Made by a program: the position numbers and the translations under genes. A stretch of DNA of 64,000 nucleotides from Meconema thalassinum (Eukaryota > Arthropoda > Insecta > Orthoptera > Tettigoniidae): positions 118,273,894 to 118,337,893 of the forward strand of contig OX336388.2 of NCBI GenBank assembly GCA_946902985.2, given 5' to 3'. Shown in pieces: positions 1-9,460 of the stretch. The notes under the pieces are model-generated. The model was not told the origin of the DNA, made no database searches, and worked only from the letters and a program-made list of their open reading frames with translations. The stretch's first letter is position 1; every line of letters begins with the position of its first letter.

Positions 1-152
1 GGTAATACACATAAATAGCTTACCGTGGCTGTAACTGTGAGTTTTATACTCTTTCTGTTGTAATCAGTGCAGAATTTCTGGTTATGGGATGCTTTTCAAG
101 TGTAAAATTAGTTAAATCAAGATGCCATGAAAATGTGTAAATTCCATGTTGT

Positions 153-235
153 TAATATCCTCGCTACTAGAATGGGGGCTTCATTCGCTCTATTCCCAGA
201 CCCAGTCGGTTGACTGGAAGCAGGCTGTGGATTTT
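153..235 (+). repeat. SINE family A, 3' fragment
   Basis: The stretch from CCTCGCTACTAGAATGGGGG to GAAGCAGGCTGTGGATTTTC matches the 3' part of the complete family-A copies at 825-1154 and 6484-6804. No tRNA-like head is present. Confidence 0.8.
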
Positions 236-755
236 CATTTTCTTCTTCCCTTCCAAATATCCCTTCATCCTCTCGCTGTGTTCCCTTTTACCCTGTTCTG
301 TCCATCCTGTATTTTGTCGGGTGGACTTCTCAGAAAATTTGTGTTTGTGAATTAAAGTTCTGAATTTTGTTCCATCTTGAATGGTTTCTTCATGACAGCC
401 AATTTCATTTATTTCTACACTGATTTCTTTTGGCCAGTTATTTTGATTTTTCATTGATAAGGCTAGGTTGAAATTATTCTTTGTGAGCCTGTTATCATCC
501 GTTCTGTATAGGTGTCCGTAAAATTGAAACAGCCGTTTCCATCTGTGTTTTTCTTTTTCATTTTCGTAACTTGATAAATTTCATGTGATTTCTTTTTCAT
601 CCAAATTCTATTTTCGCCTCTTTGGTCCTAAGTTTTCCTGGGGATAATCCTTTCTTGTGTTTCGATCATTTTTATTTGAGATTTGCCACCAATTATAATA
701 CAGTAGTTTCATATGCATACAGAGCTTCAGTTTTAACGACTGTGTTATAATGTCT
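236..755 (-). pseudogene. RTE-like LINE, C-terminal fragment
   Basis: Minus-strand translation gives pieces that align in order with the LINE fragment at 23575-24465: EALYA, FYGHLYRTDDNRLTKN (compare FYGHITRMKSTRLSNR), then KFRTLIHKHKFSEK and REHSERMKGYLEG (compare VQHRLRMKEYWA). It is the region C-terminal to the reverse transcriptase of an RTE-like non-LTR element. Several stops and frame changes show it is dead, and only the last 170 or so codons remain. The family assignment is by resemblance only. Confidence 0.65.
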
Positions 756-824
756 TAGTTTTGCCTTTGTTGATATAGATCTTGTGGAGACTTTTATTGT
801 TTATATTACTGTATTTAATATTTA

Positions 825-1154
825 ACAAGCCTCCGTGGCTTAGGCGGCAGCACGCCGACCTCTCACCGCTGGGTCCGTGGTTCAAATCCCGGTCAGTCCA
901 TGTGAGATCTGTGCTGGACAAAACGGAGGCAGACAGGTTTTTCTCCGGGTACTCCGGTTTTCCCTGGCAACATTTCATTCCAGCAACACTCTCCACTATC
1001 ATTTCATTTCATCTGTCATTCATTTAATCATTGCCCCAGAGGAATGCGACAAGCTTCGGCAGCCGGCACAGTTCATATCCTCGCCGCTAGATCGGGGCTT
1101 CATTCATTCCATTCCTGACCCGGTCGGAGACTGGAAGCAGGCTGTGGATTATTC
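825..1154 (+). repeat. SINE family A, complete, tRNA-derived
   Basis: The head GCCTCCGTGGCTTAGGCGGC resembles a tRNA A-box region, with CTCTCAC in the anticodon-loop position (Glu-like) and the B box GGTTCAAATCC. The body runs to GCAGGCTGTGGATT. Twelve-base target duplications ATTTAATATTTA flank it at 813-824 and 1155-1166. Confidence 0.9.
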
Positions 1155-1287
1155 ATTTAATATTTAGACTAAGTACCGCGCACGTTTCAACAACTGGCAT
1201 CTAAAAGTCAGCTTGCCCTTGTTGCCATGGTAACCATCGTTTCGGAATATTATCTATGCTAATCGAGCAGATAAACCCCCAGCCTTT

Positions 1288-1605
1288 TGCGACTTCGGTG
1301 GCGTAGATGGTAGCATGCTGAGCTTCTATGCACAAGATCGCGGGTTCAAACCCGGCCGAATACGTCGGATCTTTTAAGAGCGTTAATAATCCATCAGTAT
1401 GCCTTTCTTTGGAGGGGAAGTAAAGCCGGCGGTCCCATGTCATAGATTTATGGCATGTAAAATATTCTTCCACAGACTAAACTTGTGTGGAGCTAAATTG
1501 TTACGTTAGATTTCTTCGGAACGCTCTATCAAAGTTCCAACGTTCATCACTAGGTATCATTGATATCTGGTAGCGAAATTTGGAACTACTTGAAATTGAA
1601 CGGAA
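1288..1605 (+). repeat. SINE family C, tRNA-derived
   Basis: A-box-like GGCGTAGATGGTAGC and B box GGTTCAAACCC, then the family body TCAGTATGCC, GGAGGGGAAGTAAAGCCGGC and CATAGATTTATGGCATG. The same family occurs inverted at 40165-40540 and 43636-44020 and direct at 46800-47290. Confidence 0.8.
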
Positions 1606-1733
1606 CTTGTAGCTCACCCTATGGGTGTCCGCTGGAAGCAGCTACAGACTCAGGCGAGCCGAACATTTCCTCGGACACTCCCGGCACTAAAAACCATACG
1701 CTAAATAAATAAATAAATAAATAAATAAATACA
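1606..1733 (+). repeat. SINE family B, 3' fragment
   Basis: Matches the last third of the complete family-B copy at 8859-9193 (ACTTGTAGCTCACCC, GCGAGCCGAACAT, CGGACACTCCCGGCACTAAA) and ends CCATACGCTAAATAAATAAA, a terminus shared with the LINE at 54390-56095. Confidence 0.85.
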
Positions 1734-1954
1734 ATAATAATTTATCTCATGTATTTCTTTTTAGTTTTAGGACATAACGCCCATTTTAATTTTACAATCG
1801 TGTTGACCGACTGAACATCGTTGAACTATTATTTGCACTAAATTCAGTCATCCAGAGCCCAAGTGAAGAGCCACACCCACAATTTCCGATCTCCAAATAC
1901 CAACTGTTCAATCCACTCCTGGAGCGAGACTTGAACTACAATCTATGATATGTC

Positions 1955-2206
1955 TTGTTGCGTACTGTCTAGCACTCTTGGCTGTCACCGTAGAGGCCCG
2001 AGTTCGATTCCCACCTAACTTAAGATCACGGTCGCTTCCTAACCAATTCCTACCTCAATTACAAATACACACACTAGTACAGACATTGCAGTGACACAGG
2101 TTATCAGACAAGTCTTACAGCCACCCAAGTACACGGGCCTACATGTCCACGGTGTTGCAAAGCTCCTAAAAGAATCAACAACAACAACAACATCACCCAT
2201 CATGGG
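1955..2206 (+). repeat. tRNA-derived SINE with (CAA)n tail
   Basis: B-box-like GAGTTCGATTCCCACC followed by a body with ACACACTAGTACAGACATTG and a TCAACAACAACAACAACA tail. The middle portion resembles the tail region of family C at 47160-47290 (GGTTATCAGACA, AGTACACGGG). Confidence 0.65.
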
Positions 2207-2399
2207 ACTGCTCAGACTTACCATACCGAGTGATCTCATTAAGAAACTACCTTGTGTCTTAGTTTGTTAATTCTGTGCGAGTAGTGAAAAGTGCGAAGTA
2301 CATCGAGTATTCAATAAATCGATAGATCGCGCAATAGTTTAATCGTTATTCGTGACAAGCAATCAATTCTTCTGTTTCTATTAATCGATTAAAATCGGG

Positions 2400-3078
2400 C
2401 ACTCTCCAATCCACACCACTCAAGTGGCTACCAGTATTATCCAACATTCACCCTCCTCCCCGGCGAAGGCTAACAGCTCTAAAAAGGGAATGGTCAAAAT
2501 GCGCTGCAAATGATCTCTTACCCATACATCAGGTCTGTAATCCACAGAAGCAAGGGAGATTAAAATCTCGACATCCGTCATGGCAACTAGGCAAGATGCT
2601 TGTTGAATCTAAGTTCAATATGGACGAAACTTGGCGAGAAGAATGGACTACATCAAACCCTGATGAGCTAGGATTGATCACCGACCCCTGCAGGAAACCT
2701 CCTGGTTTCAGTCTTCCAAGAAGGATAAGGACGTCACTGAACAGAGTGCGGACCGGTCATGGAAGATGTAACTTTTGGTTCCACAAATGGGGGAACATTT
2801 CTAGTCCTCAGTGCGATTGTAGTGATTCAGTGCAGCAAATCCATCATATTGTGTCGGAATGCCCTTTACGGTCCTTCAAGGGAGGATATGACGACCTGCA
2901 GAACGCAACTGATGATGCAGTGGAGTGGATTACTACTCTGGACATCCAACTGTGACTTCTAGTTTCGTTTTTGGATGTTACTAGATATTTATCACTTGTA
3001 TATGTTGTATATACTCTAGTATTACTGTATCCTCTGTATGTCATACGAAATATATATAACCGATTAAAAGTTCCAAAC
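2400..3078 (+). pseudogene. LINE (jockey/R1-like) C-terminal fragment
   Basis: An open segment at 2596-2955 encodes RRIRTSLNRVRTGHGRC, then QCDCSDSVQQIHHIVSECP, the cysteine/histidine zinc-finger-like motif that ends many jockey- and R1-type LINE polyproteins, and finishes DAVEWITTLDIQL. Related sequence continues upstream to about 2400 in a shifted frame. No endonuclease or reverse transcriptase is present, so this is a 5'-truncated copy. The minus-strand LINE at 54390-56095 carries a similar RIRTNHGMC stretch. Confidence 0.75.
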
Positions 3079-3224
3079 ACTTGTGGTGCGTGACTTGAAC
3101 GATTTATCTATGATCCTGTTTGTCAAGCAATCAAAGGTTTTTCTTTCTAACAAAAGCATTCCATATATATTTTTAATTATTTATTTAAAATACAACAAAT
3201 TACGAATAATACACATATATTACC

Positions 3225-3230
3225 TTTATT
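3225..3230 (-). promoter_or_regulatory. Candidate PPO polyadenylation signal
   Basis: AATAAA on the minus strand, the first seen beyond the tandem array downstream of the PPO stop; a second lies at 3180-3185. If used, the 3' UTR would be about 1.7 kb and would transcribe the whole array in sense. Position only; no cleavage site can be seen. Confidence 0.3.
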
Positions 3231-3311
3231 GTATAACTTCTTGTATGATGAACATTACAAAGATGTAAACAAGGTGGTCATTAATATTAATTGCATTTGC
3301 TAGTTGCCTGT

Positions 3312-5035
3312 AGCCACTGCCATATCCTCCCCAGCTAGGTTTGGAATTGAACCAGTTAAGCGATGGGAGCTTAGGAGTGACATTGGGGATACTATGGGTG
3401 GGTTTGTGGATACTAGGGGTGGATTTGGGGAGGAATATTCTCGGGAATGTGGCCTATAGCCACTGCCATATCCTCCCCAGCTAGGTTTGGAATTGAACCA
3501 GTTAAGCGATGGGAGCTTAGGGGTGACATTGGGGATACTATGGGTGGGTTTGTGGATACTAGGGGTGGATTTGGGGAGGAATATTCTCGGGAAAGTGGCC
3601 TATAGCCACTGCCATATCCTCCCCAGCTAGGTTTGGAATTGAACCAGTTAAGCGATGGGAGCTTAGGGGTGACATTGGGGATACTATGGGTGGGTTTGTG
3701 GATACTAGGGGTGGATTTGGGGAGGAATATTCTCGGGAAAGTGGCCTATAGCCACTGCCATATCCTCCCCAGCTAGGTTTGGGATTGAACCAGTTAAGCG
3801 ATGGGAGCGTAGGGGTGACACTGGGGATACTAGGGGTAGGTTGGGGAGGCTAGGGGCGGGTTTGGGGATACTAGGGGCAGGTTTGGGGATACTAGGGGTA
3901 GGTTTGGGGATACTAGGAGTGGGGAGGAATGTTCTTGGGCAAGTTGCTGAGTGCTGTGCTTATAGCCACTGACATATCCTCCCCAGCTAGGTTTGGGATT
4001 GAACCAGTTAAGCGATGGGAGCTTAGAGGTGATTTTGGGGACACTATGGGTGGGTTTGGGGATGCTAGGGGCGGGTTTTGCGGATTTGGGGAGGAATATT
4101 CTCGGGCATGTTGTTCAGTGCTGTGCCAATAGCCACTGCCATATCCTCCCCAGTTAGGTTTGGGATCGAACCAATTAAGCGTTGGGGGCTTAGGGGGTGA
4201 TATTGGGGATACTTGGGGTTGGATATTAGGGGTAGGTTTGGGGATTATAAGGGTGGGTTTGGGGATGCTATGGGCCGGTTTGCGGATATTAGGAGTTGGG
4301 AGGAATATTCTTGGGCAAGTTGCTCAGTGCTGTGCCTATATCCACTGACATATCCTCCCCAGCTAGGTTTGGAATTGAACCAGTTAAGCGATGGGAGCTT
4401 AGGGGTGACATTGGGGATACTAGGGGCAGGTTTGTGGATACTAGGGGTGGATTTGGGGAGGAATATTCTCGGGAAAGTTGCTGAGTGCTGTGCCTATAGC
4501 CACTGCCATATCCTGCCCAGCTAGGTTTGGAATTGAACCAGTTAAGCGATGGGAGCCTAGGGGTGACATTGGGGATACAAGGGGTGGGTTTGTGTATACT
4601 AGAGGTGGATTTGGGGAGGAATATTCTCGGGAAAGTTGCTGAGTGCTGTGCCTATAGCCACTGCTCTATCCTCCCCAGCTAGGTTTGGAATTGAACCAGT
4701 TAAGCGATGGGAGCCCAGGGGTGACATTGGGGATACTAGGGGTGGGTTTGTGGATACTAGGGGTGGATTTGGGGAGGAATATTCTCGGGAAAGTTGCTGA
4801 GTGCTGTGCCTATAGCCACTGCCATATCCTCCCCCAGCTAGGTTTGGAATTGAACCAGTTAAGCGATGGGATACTAGGGGTGGGGTTCTGGATGCTAGGG
4901 GTGGGTTTGGGGATACTAGGAGGAGTGGGGAGGAATATTCCTGGGTACGTTGCTCAGTACTGTGCCTCTAGCCACTGCCATATCCTCCCCAGCTAGGTTT
5001 GGGATCGAACCAGTTAAGCGATGGGCGCTGAGGTT
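3312..5035. repeat. Tandem array derived from PPO last exon, 11 units
   Basis: The anchor TATCCTCCCCAGCTAGGTTT recurs (with one or two changes) at 3323, 3469, 3615, 3761, 3975, 4142, 4351, 4509, 4667, 4825 and 4981, giving spacings of 146, 146, 146, 214, 167, 209, 158, 158, 158 and 156 bp. The unit at 4981 is inside the PPO coding exon (minus strand, codons for PSWGGYGSG). Variable length comes from internal 17-18-bp subrepeats of the GGGATACTAGGGGTGGGT type. Spacings are mostly not multiples of three, so the array as a whole is not a coding repeat. Confidence 0.95.
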
Positions 5036-5360
5036 GCTGAGGGATGACATTGGGGATGGTAGGGCTGGGTTTGGGGATACTAGGAGGAGTGGGGTAGGGG
5101 ATGTTAGAGCCGGTCTGAGGAGGAATCTTAATGGGCAAATTGCTGTTGATTGGAGGAGCCACGAAGTCAGTGAAGCGAATCGTCACGTTTTGTAGCATCA
5201 TGTTGGGGGTGAGGAACTGTCTTATAGTGGCTACACCACCGCGGGGCATCCGGTCAAATGGGTAGCCCATGGAGCGTCGATCAGGGTACTTCTGGCCGAG
5301 AATACCACACATGCTGTGTCCATCAGAGCACGGTGGGAGTGATGGGCCAGTCTGCTGGAC
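4968..5360 (-). CDS. PPO: Prophenoloxidase last exon with proline-rich tail
   Basis: 130 codons and a TAG stop. Residues 1-67 of the exon are ordinary PPO C-terminus: CGILGQKYPDRRSMGYPFDR and FLTPNMMLQNVTIRFTDF. Residues about 68-130 form a proline-rich, low-complexity tail rich in PxxP, ending SWGGYGSG. The tail looks longer than I would expect for an insect PPO (judged from memory). The DNA for the final 45 or so residues is the first unit of a tandem array continuing to 3312. Other units have TAT or TAC where this one has the TAG stop, and the frame after TAG stays open for about 122 codons to a TAG at 4599-4601. Acceptor GTTTGCAG, phase 0. Confidence 0.93.
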   Translation of the reverse strand, partial: VQQTGPSLPPCSDGHSMCGILGQKYPDRRSMGYPFDRMPRGGVATIRQFLTPNMMLQNVTIRFTDFVAPPINSNLPIKIPPQTGSNIPYPTPPSIPKPSPTIPNVIPQQPQRPSLNWFDPKPSWGGYGSG

Positions 5361-5404
5361 CTGCAAACAGAAGCGAGGATAACATTACAATACTTACAAC
5401 TGAG

Positions 5405-6465
5405 AAGTGTTGTTCCCAGTTTCCATTTAGTTTTGTCTTCGTTTTGATTATGTTTAGTTATAGTTTCGTCGTTTTCTGGTTTTTGTTTCTTCTTGTATTT
5501 ATTCTTTTTTGTTTTGCTTTCGGTTGATTTATTGTTCTTGTATAGCTTTGGGGTTGGAATTTTTCTTTTATCTTTGATTTTAAATTTAGTTTTTGGGTTT
5601 GCTTTTATCATTGATTTTAGGTACCTTTAGCTTTTTGGTTCGTTTATTCTTTGATATTGGGTTTTGTGTTAGGTTTATTTTGTTTTTTGTCTTTGCTTCT
5701 GGGTTCCGGTTTAGGTTGTTTTTGTCTTTTGGGTTTCAGTTTAGTTTTATTTTACGTTTCAGTTTAGTTTTATTTTACGTTTCAGTTTAGTTTTATTTTA
5801 CGTTTCAGTTTAGTTTTATTTTACGTTTCAGTTTAGTTTTGGAGAAACTTTAGGTTTTGGTTTAGCTTTGGTTTGATTTTGGATTTCGGTTTGTTTCCGG
5901 ATTCCGGTTTAGATTTTTTGTTTATTTTGTTTGTTTGTTCTTGGGTACCGGTTAAGTTATGGTTTGATTTTGGGTTCCGGTTTATTTTTGTTTTTATTGG
6001 GTTTCAGTTTAGTTTTGGTTTTGATTTCCTTTTGATTCAGTTGGCTTTTGATTTGCTTTTGGGTTCTAGTTCAGTTTCGGTTTGAGAGTGGGTTTCAGTT
6101 TAGTTTTGGTTTTTGTATTTGGTTTGTTCTGGGGTTCCGATTTAGTTTTGGTCTGTTTTTGGGTTTCGGTTTAGTTTTTCTTTGTTTTTGGGTTTAAGTT
6201 TAGTTTTTGTTGATCTTGGGTTTCGGTTTAGTTTCAGTTTTATTTTCGGTTTAGTTTTAGTTTTTGTTTGTTTTTGGTTTTGGTTTGTTTTTTTCTTTGA
6301 TTTTGAATTTGTCCTTGATTGTCAGGTTTTTTTTTGTTTAATTGTTTTGTCATTGGTTTTGGGTTTGCTTTTTGCCTTTGTTTATGGGTTGAGTTTTCTG
6401 TTTAGATTTTGTTTATTGTTTTGTGTTTTGTTTTGTGTGTTTATTTTTGTTCTTTGATTTGATTT
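5405..6465. repeat. GT-rich degenerate tandem tract in last PPO intron
   Basis: About 1 kb of T- and G-rich sequence built on a GGGTTTCAGTTTAGTTTT-like motif. Around 5745-5835 it is regular with a 23-bp unit TTTCAGTTTAGTTTTATTTT plus ACG repeated four times. Long open frames through it are compositional. Confidence 0.85.
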
Positions 6466-6483
6466 GTACCTTAATTTTTATGA

Positions 6484-6804
6484 AAATGAAAATCCACAGC
6501 CTGCTTCCAGTCTCCGACCGAGTCAGGAATGGAATGAATGAAGCCCCCATCTAGCGGCGAGGATATGAAGTGTGCCGGCTGCCGAAGCCTGTCGCACTCC
6601 TCTGGGGCAATGATTAAATGAATGACAGATGAAATGAAATGATAGTGAAGAGTGTTGCTGGAATGAAATTGTGACAGGGAAAACCGGAGTACCCGGAGAA
6701 AAACCTGTCTGCCTCCGTTTTGTCCAGCACAGATCTCACATGGAGTGACCGAGATTTGAACCACGGACCCAGCGGTGAGGTGCTGCCGCCTAAGCCACGG
6801 AGGC
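6484..6804 (-). repeat. SINE family A, complete, inverted
   Basis: Reverse-complement copy of the 825-1154 SINE, with A-box-like head at the right end and GGAAGCAGGCTGTGGATTTT tail at the left. Perfect 17-bp target duplications TACCTTAATTTTTATGA lie at 6467-6483 and 6805-6821. Confidence 0.95.
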
Positions 6805-6821
6805 TACCTTAATTTTTATGA

Positions 6822-7334
6822 TTTATCTTAACAGATTTTTAGCGACCAGTTTAGTCCACCAGCCAGTAAGAGTGAAACCTCGCCCCCATGATCCCCCCAT
6901 TGGAATTATCATGAACTAGGAACCCGGCCGGCTTCGCCTGGAAACTGAAGCATCGTCTGGAGGAATCATAATTCAAAGCAGAATACTCTTTATCGGAACA
7001 CAAACCATGAACATTTCTTGTCTGTGTCATAGGAACTTTAGGGATGACTCCCTTTTGTGAATTTTTCTCTCTCTTGTGACAATCGAGAAATTATTTGTTG
7101 CTCAGTTTCATTGTTACGTGATAAGCGTATTTTTTTCGATTTCCATGAACTACGATCTATATCCGTTTTCCGTCTCGGCATGATGGGTTTTTAAAATGTA
7201 ACACTGACTGGAATATTACTTATATTATCATGCAGACAGCGTGTGCAACGATGTCTTGTCAGACGTAATTTAAAAATGGCGAGGTTCATGAATCACAAAT
7301 GCCCCTTCCGTCCAATCTAAACTTGACTGTGTAT
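6822..7334. other. Intronic sequence, no gene recognised
   Basis: Apart from a GGCCGGCTTCGCCTGG patch near 6926 resembling the hairpin at 32030, I see no gene, repeat unit or element boundary here. Confidence 0.5.
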
Positions 7335-7835
7335 TCTGCGGAACGAAAAGTTCACAGGCGAAGTAAAGAAAAGCCGAGTTGCACTTCCAAGTCATTTTTG
7401 AAAGCCTTTGTCTGGAGCGTGGCGCTCTATGGAAGTGAAACTTGGACTATTGGTGCAGCAGAAAAGAGGAGAATAGAAGCATTTGAAATGTGGTGTTACA
7501 GGAGAATGATGAAGATCAGATGGGTAGATAGGGTTACAAACATAGAGGTATTAAGACGAGTGGGAGAGGAGAGATGTTTCTGGCGACTGCTAATGAAGAG
7601 AAGAGATAGGTTGGTAGGACACATACTAAGACACCCAGGAATAGGAAGCTTAGTTATGGAAGGAAGGGTCGAGGACAAGAACTGTAGGGGTAGACCAAGG
7701 TTAGAATATGTTAAACAGATTGCCTCAGATGTAGGGTGTGGTAGTTATGTAGAGATGAAACGATTAGCTCAGGACAGGGAGGCATGGAGAGCTGCATCAA
7801 ACCAGTCAAAAGACTGAAGACTCAAACAACAACTT
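7335..7835 (+). pseudogene. RTE-like LINE, 3' fragment with (CAA) tail
   Basis: An open segment ending at 7817 encodes FVWSVALYGSETWTI, AEKRRIEAFEMWCYRRM, then RRDRLVGHILRH and a terminal REAWRAASNQSKD. This is the widely distributed C-terminus of RTE-type non-LTR elements. The copy is open and the least decayed of this family here; others are at 27299-27387 and 53335-53762. The 3' end is CTCAAACAACAACTTCC. The RT and endonuclease domains are absent (5' truncation). Confidence 0.8.
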
Positions 7836-8139
7836 CCAAGGAAATCCAAACACATCCACTCTTCTCTGAAGTCTTAACTCGACACGACTCTACAGTGTCT
7901 GGAGTGATCTCACTTGCGAGCCAGCTAGGAGCAAGTCTATCTCCTCAGTTACAGCCCAGCTAGCGGGCGAGCCTATTACCCCAGATACAGTCAGGAATAC
8001 AAAAGGGAGAAGTGGGGGAAGCAGAAGTGTATCCCTTTATCGTCGCGCAGACAAACGCTACCATCCTAGGGTTAAATGTGTCCTTTGACGTTGAAATTGT
8101 CAATACTATCACTTTGTTGTCCTTACAGCAATGGCTTAC
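7836..8139. other. Intronic sequence, no gene recognised
   Basis: Unique-looking sequence between the LINE tail and the PPO donor at 8139. No motif seen. Confidence 0.5.
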
Positions 8140-8378
8140 CCTATCGTCCTTGTAGTCAGAGATCATGATGAAGAGCTCAGCTGGCAGCCCTTCTGCAGTG
8201 CCCTTGGGGATAAGCATATGTTGTGGCCATCCACAGCCACAAAAGTTGAACTGCTCAGTAGCTTTAGTTGCATTAGCGTTAGGTCGGTTCGCGTCCAGAT
8301 CGCGGAACGTCCGCTCGTAAGGGATGGTTACTGAAGAGTCTATGGAGCGACGTTCGAAGGTGTTACGCCCACTGCGCA
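8140..8378 (-). CDS. PPO: Prophenoloxidase exon with GCGWPQHM motif
   Basis: Two bases plus 79 codons. It reads SGRNTFERRS, SSVTIPYERTFRDLD and then FNFCGCGWPQHMLIPKG. The GCGWPQHM stretch, often called the thiol-ester-like motif, distinguishes arthropod prophenoloxidases from oxygen-transport haemocyanins and hexamerins, so it fixes the family. The exon ends AFFIMISDYKDDR-like (actual end ISDYKDDR) at donor GTAAGC; the acceptor is TTTTTTGTTGCAG. A terminal-inverted-repeat element begins only 53 bp upstream of the exon start in gene orientation (8432-9359). Confidence 0.96.
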
Positions 8379-8431
8379 CTGCAACAAAAAACACATGGTA
8401 TAATCTAGGCTGGCGGCACAAATGAATAACT

Positions 8432-9359
8432 CTGTACCTCAGAACCAGACTAACGTAAGTCACATTATGCCAACTTTTCAGGAGAGCATAAAAACTTTAG
8501 AAAATGAACTCTATGTGTGACTGCATAGCTAACACTTGAATTAGGCAGCAAAAAGCTATTGACATTATTAAAGTTGTATATACTTAACCCCTTTATTGGT
8601 ATTTCCTTTAGAATTAACGCAATATTCAGTCAGGACTGGACTTACGTTTTTTTTTTTTTTTTTGCTGTACTTATGAAATCGTTTTAGGACTTAAGACTGG
8701 ACATGCGTTATATTGGCTGTACTTATAAAACCAGGTTTAGGACTTAGCACTATGACAAGGTGTGTTAATGGGACTTGCGTTGTAATGTATTCTTAACGCT
8801 TCAGAACCACAATAACGTAAGTGGATTTAAGTTTGTCTGGCTCAATCATAGGTTGGGAACCGGGTGAGTTAGCCGTGGTTGTTACGGCGTGACTAATGGC
8901 AGTCGCTCACATCCGGGAGGCGAGGAGGTTCGAATCCCCCCGCCGGCAACCTTGAAGATGGTCTTCTGTGGTTTCCCATCTTCCTTCCAGGCAAATGCCG
9001 GGGTTGGTCCCTAACTATAGGCCACAGCCGCTACCTTCCAACTCCTCGCCCTTCCCTCCCAACTTCCCCCCCCCCCCAACGGTACTTGTAGGTCACCCAT
9101 TGGGTGTCCGTCTCGAAGCGGCTACAAAACTGGCGAGCCGAACATGTCCTCGGACACTCCCGGCACTAAAAGCCATACGCTAAAAAAAAAAAAATAGGTT
9201 GGGACTTACGTTCTTACAACCCTTAGTAAATACAAAACCCGATGTTTCACCGGACTTAAGTTGTAATGGCTTAATGTAGAATCAAATTTTACATACAATG
9301 ATGTAATAACCTAAAAATCGTAATTTTTGGACTTAGGTTCGTCTGGTTCTGAGGTACAG
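8432..9359. mobile_element. Terminal-inverted-repeat element, non-coding
   Basis: The left end CTGTACCTCAGAACCAGACT is mirrored by AGTCTGGTTCTGAGGTACAG-like sequence at the right end (two or three mismatches over 30 bp), flanked by AACT at 8428-8431 and 9360-9363. Internal GGACTTACGT-type motifs recur in both orientations. No transposase remains; a complete family-B SINE is nested inside. Confidence 0.75.
8859..9193 (+). repeat. SINE family B, complete, tRNA-derived
   Basis: The head CGGGTGAGTTAGCCGTGGTT has an A-box-like segment, the B box is GGTTCGAATCC, and the body ends CACTAAAAGCCATACGCTAA followed by an A run. Perfect 11-bp target duplications ATAGGTTGGGA lie at 8848-8858 and 9194-9204. 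Confidence 0.95.
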
Positions 9360-9460
9360 AACTTTCCTCTCGTTTTTGTTTCTGTATTAGGCAACTGTTC
9401 TTCCTTGTCAGTTCTGCGGGTGGTATTCACACGGCGTGATTGATATAACAAAATGAGGGG

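Noticed and set aside
825..900. tRNA gene
   Set aside because: A- and B-box words are present but acceptor and arm pairing are poor and the sequence continues as a repeated SINE body with target duplications. The same reasoning applies at 8859, 26430-26499 and 58866.
3312..5035. Separate glycine-rich protein gene on the plus strand
   Set aside because: Plus-strand frames (GILGVGLGI-type) are the complement of PPO-derived repeats; unit spacings that are not multiples of three break them.
5231..6457. Lysine-rich (minus) and phenylalanine-rich (plus) open frames
   Set aside because: They follow the GT-rich tandem tract in a PPO intron and have no recognisable domain.
8869..8960. Autonomous RNA polymerase III gene
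   Set aside because: It is the head of a SINE with perfect 11-bp target duplications and a second copy at 52995.
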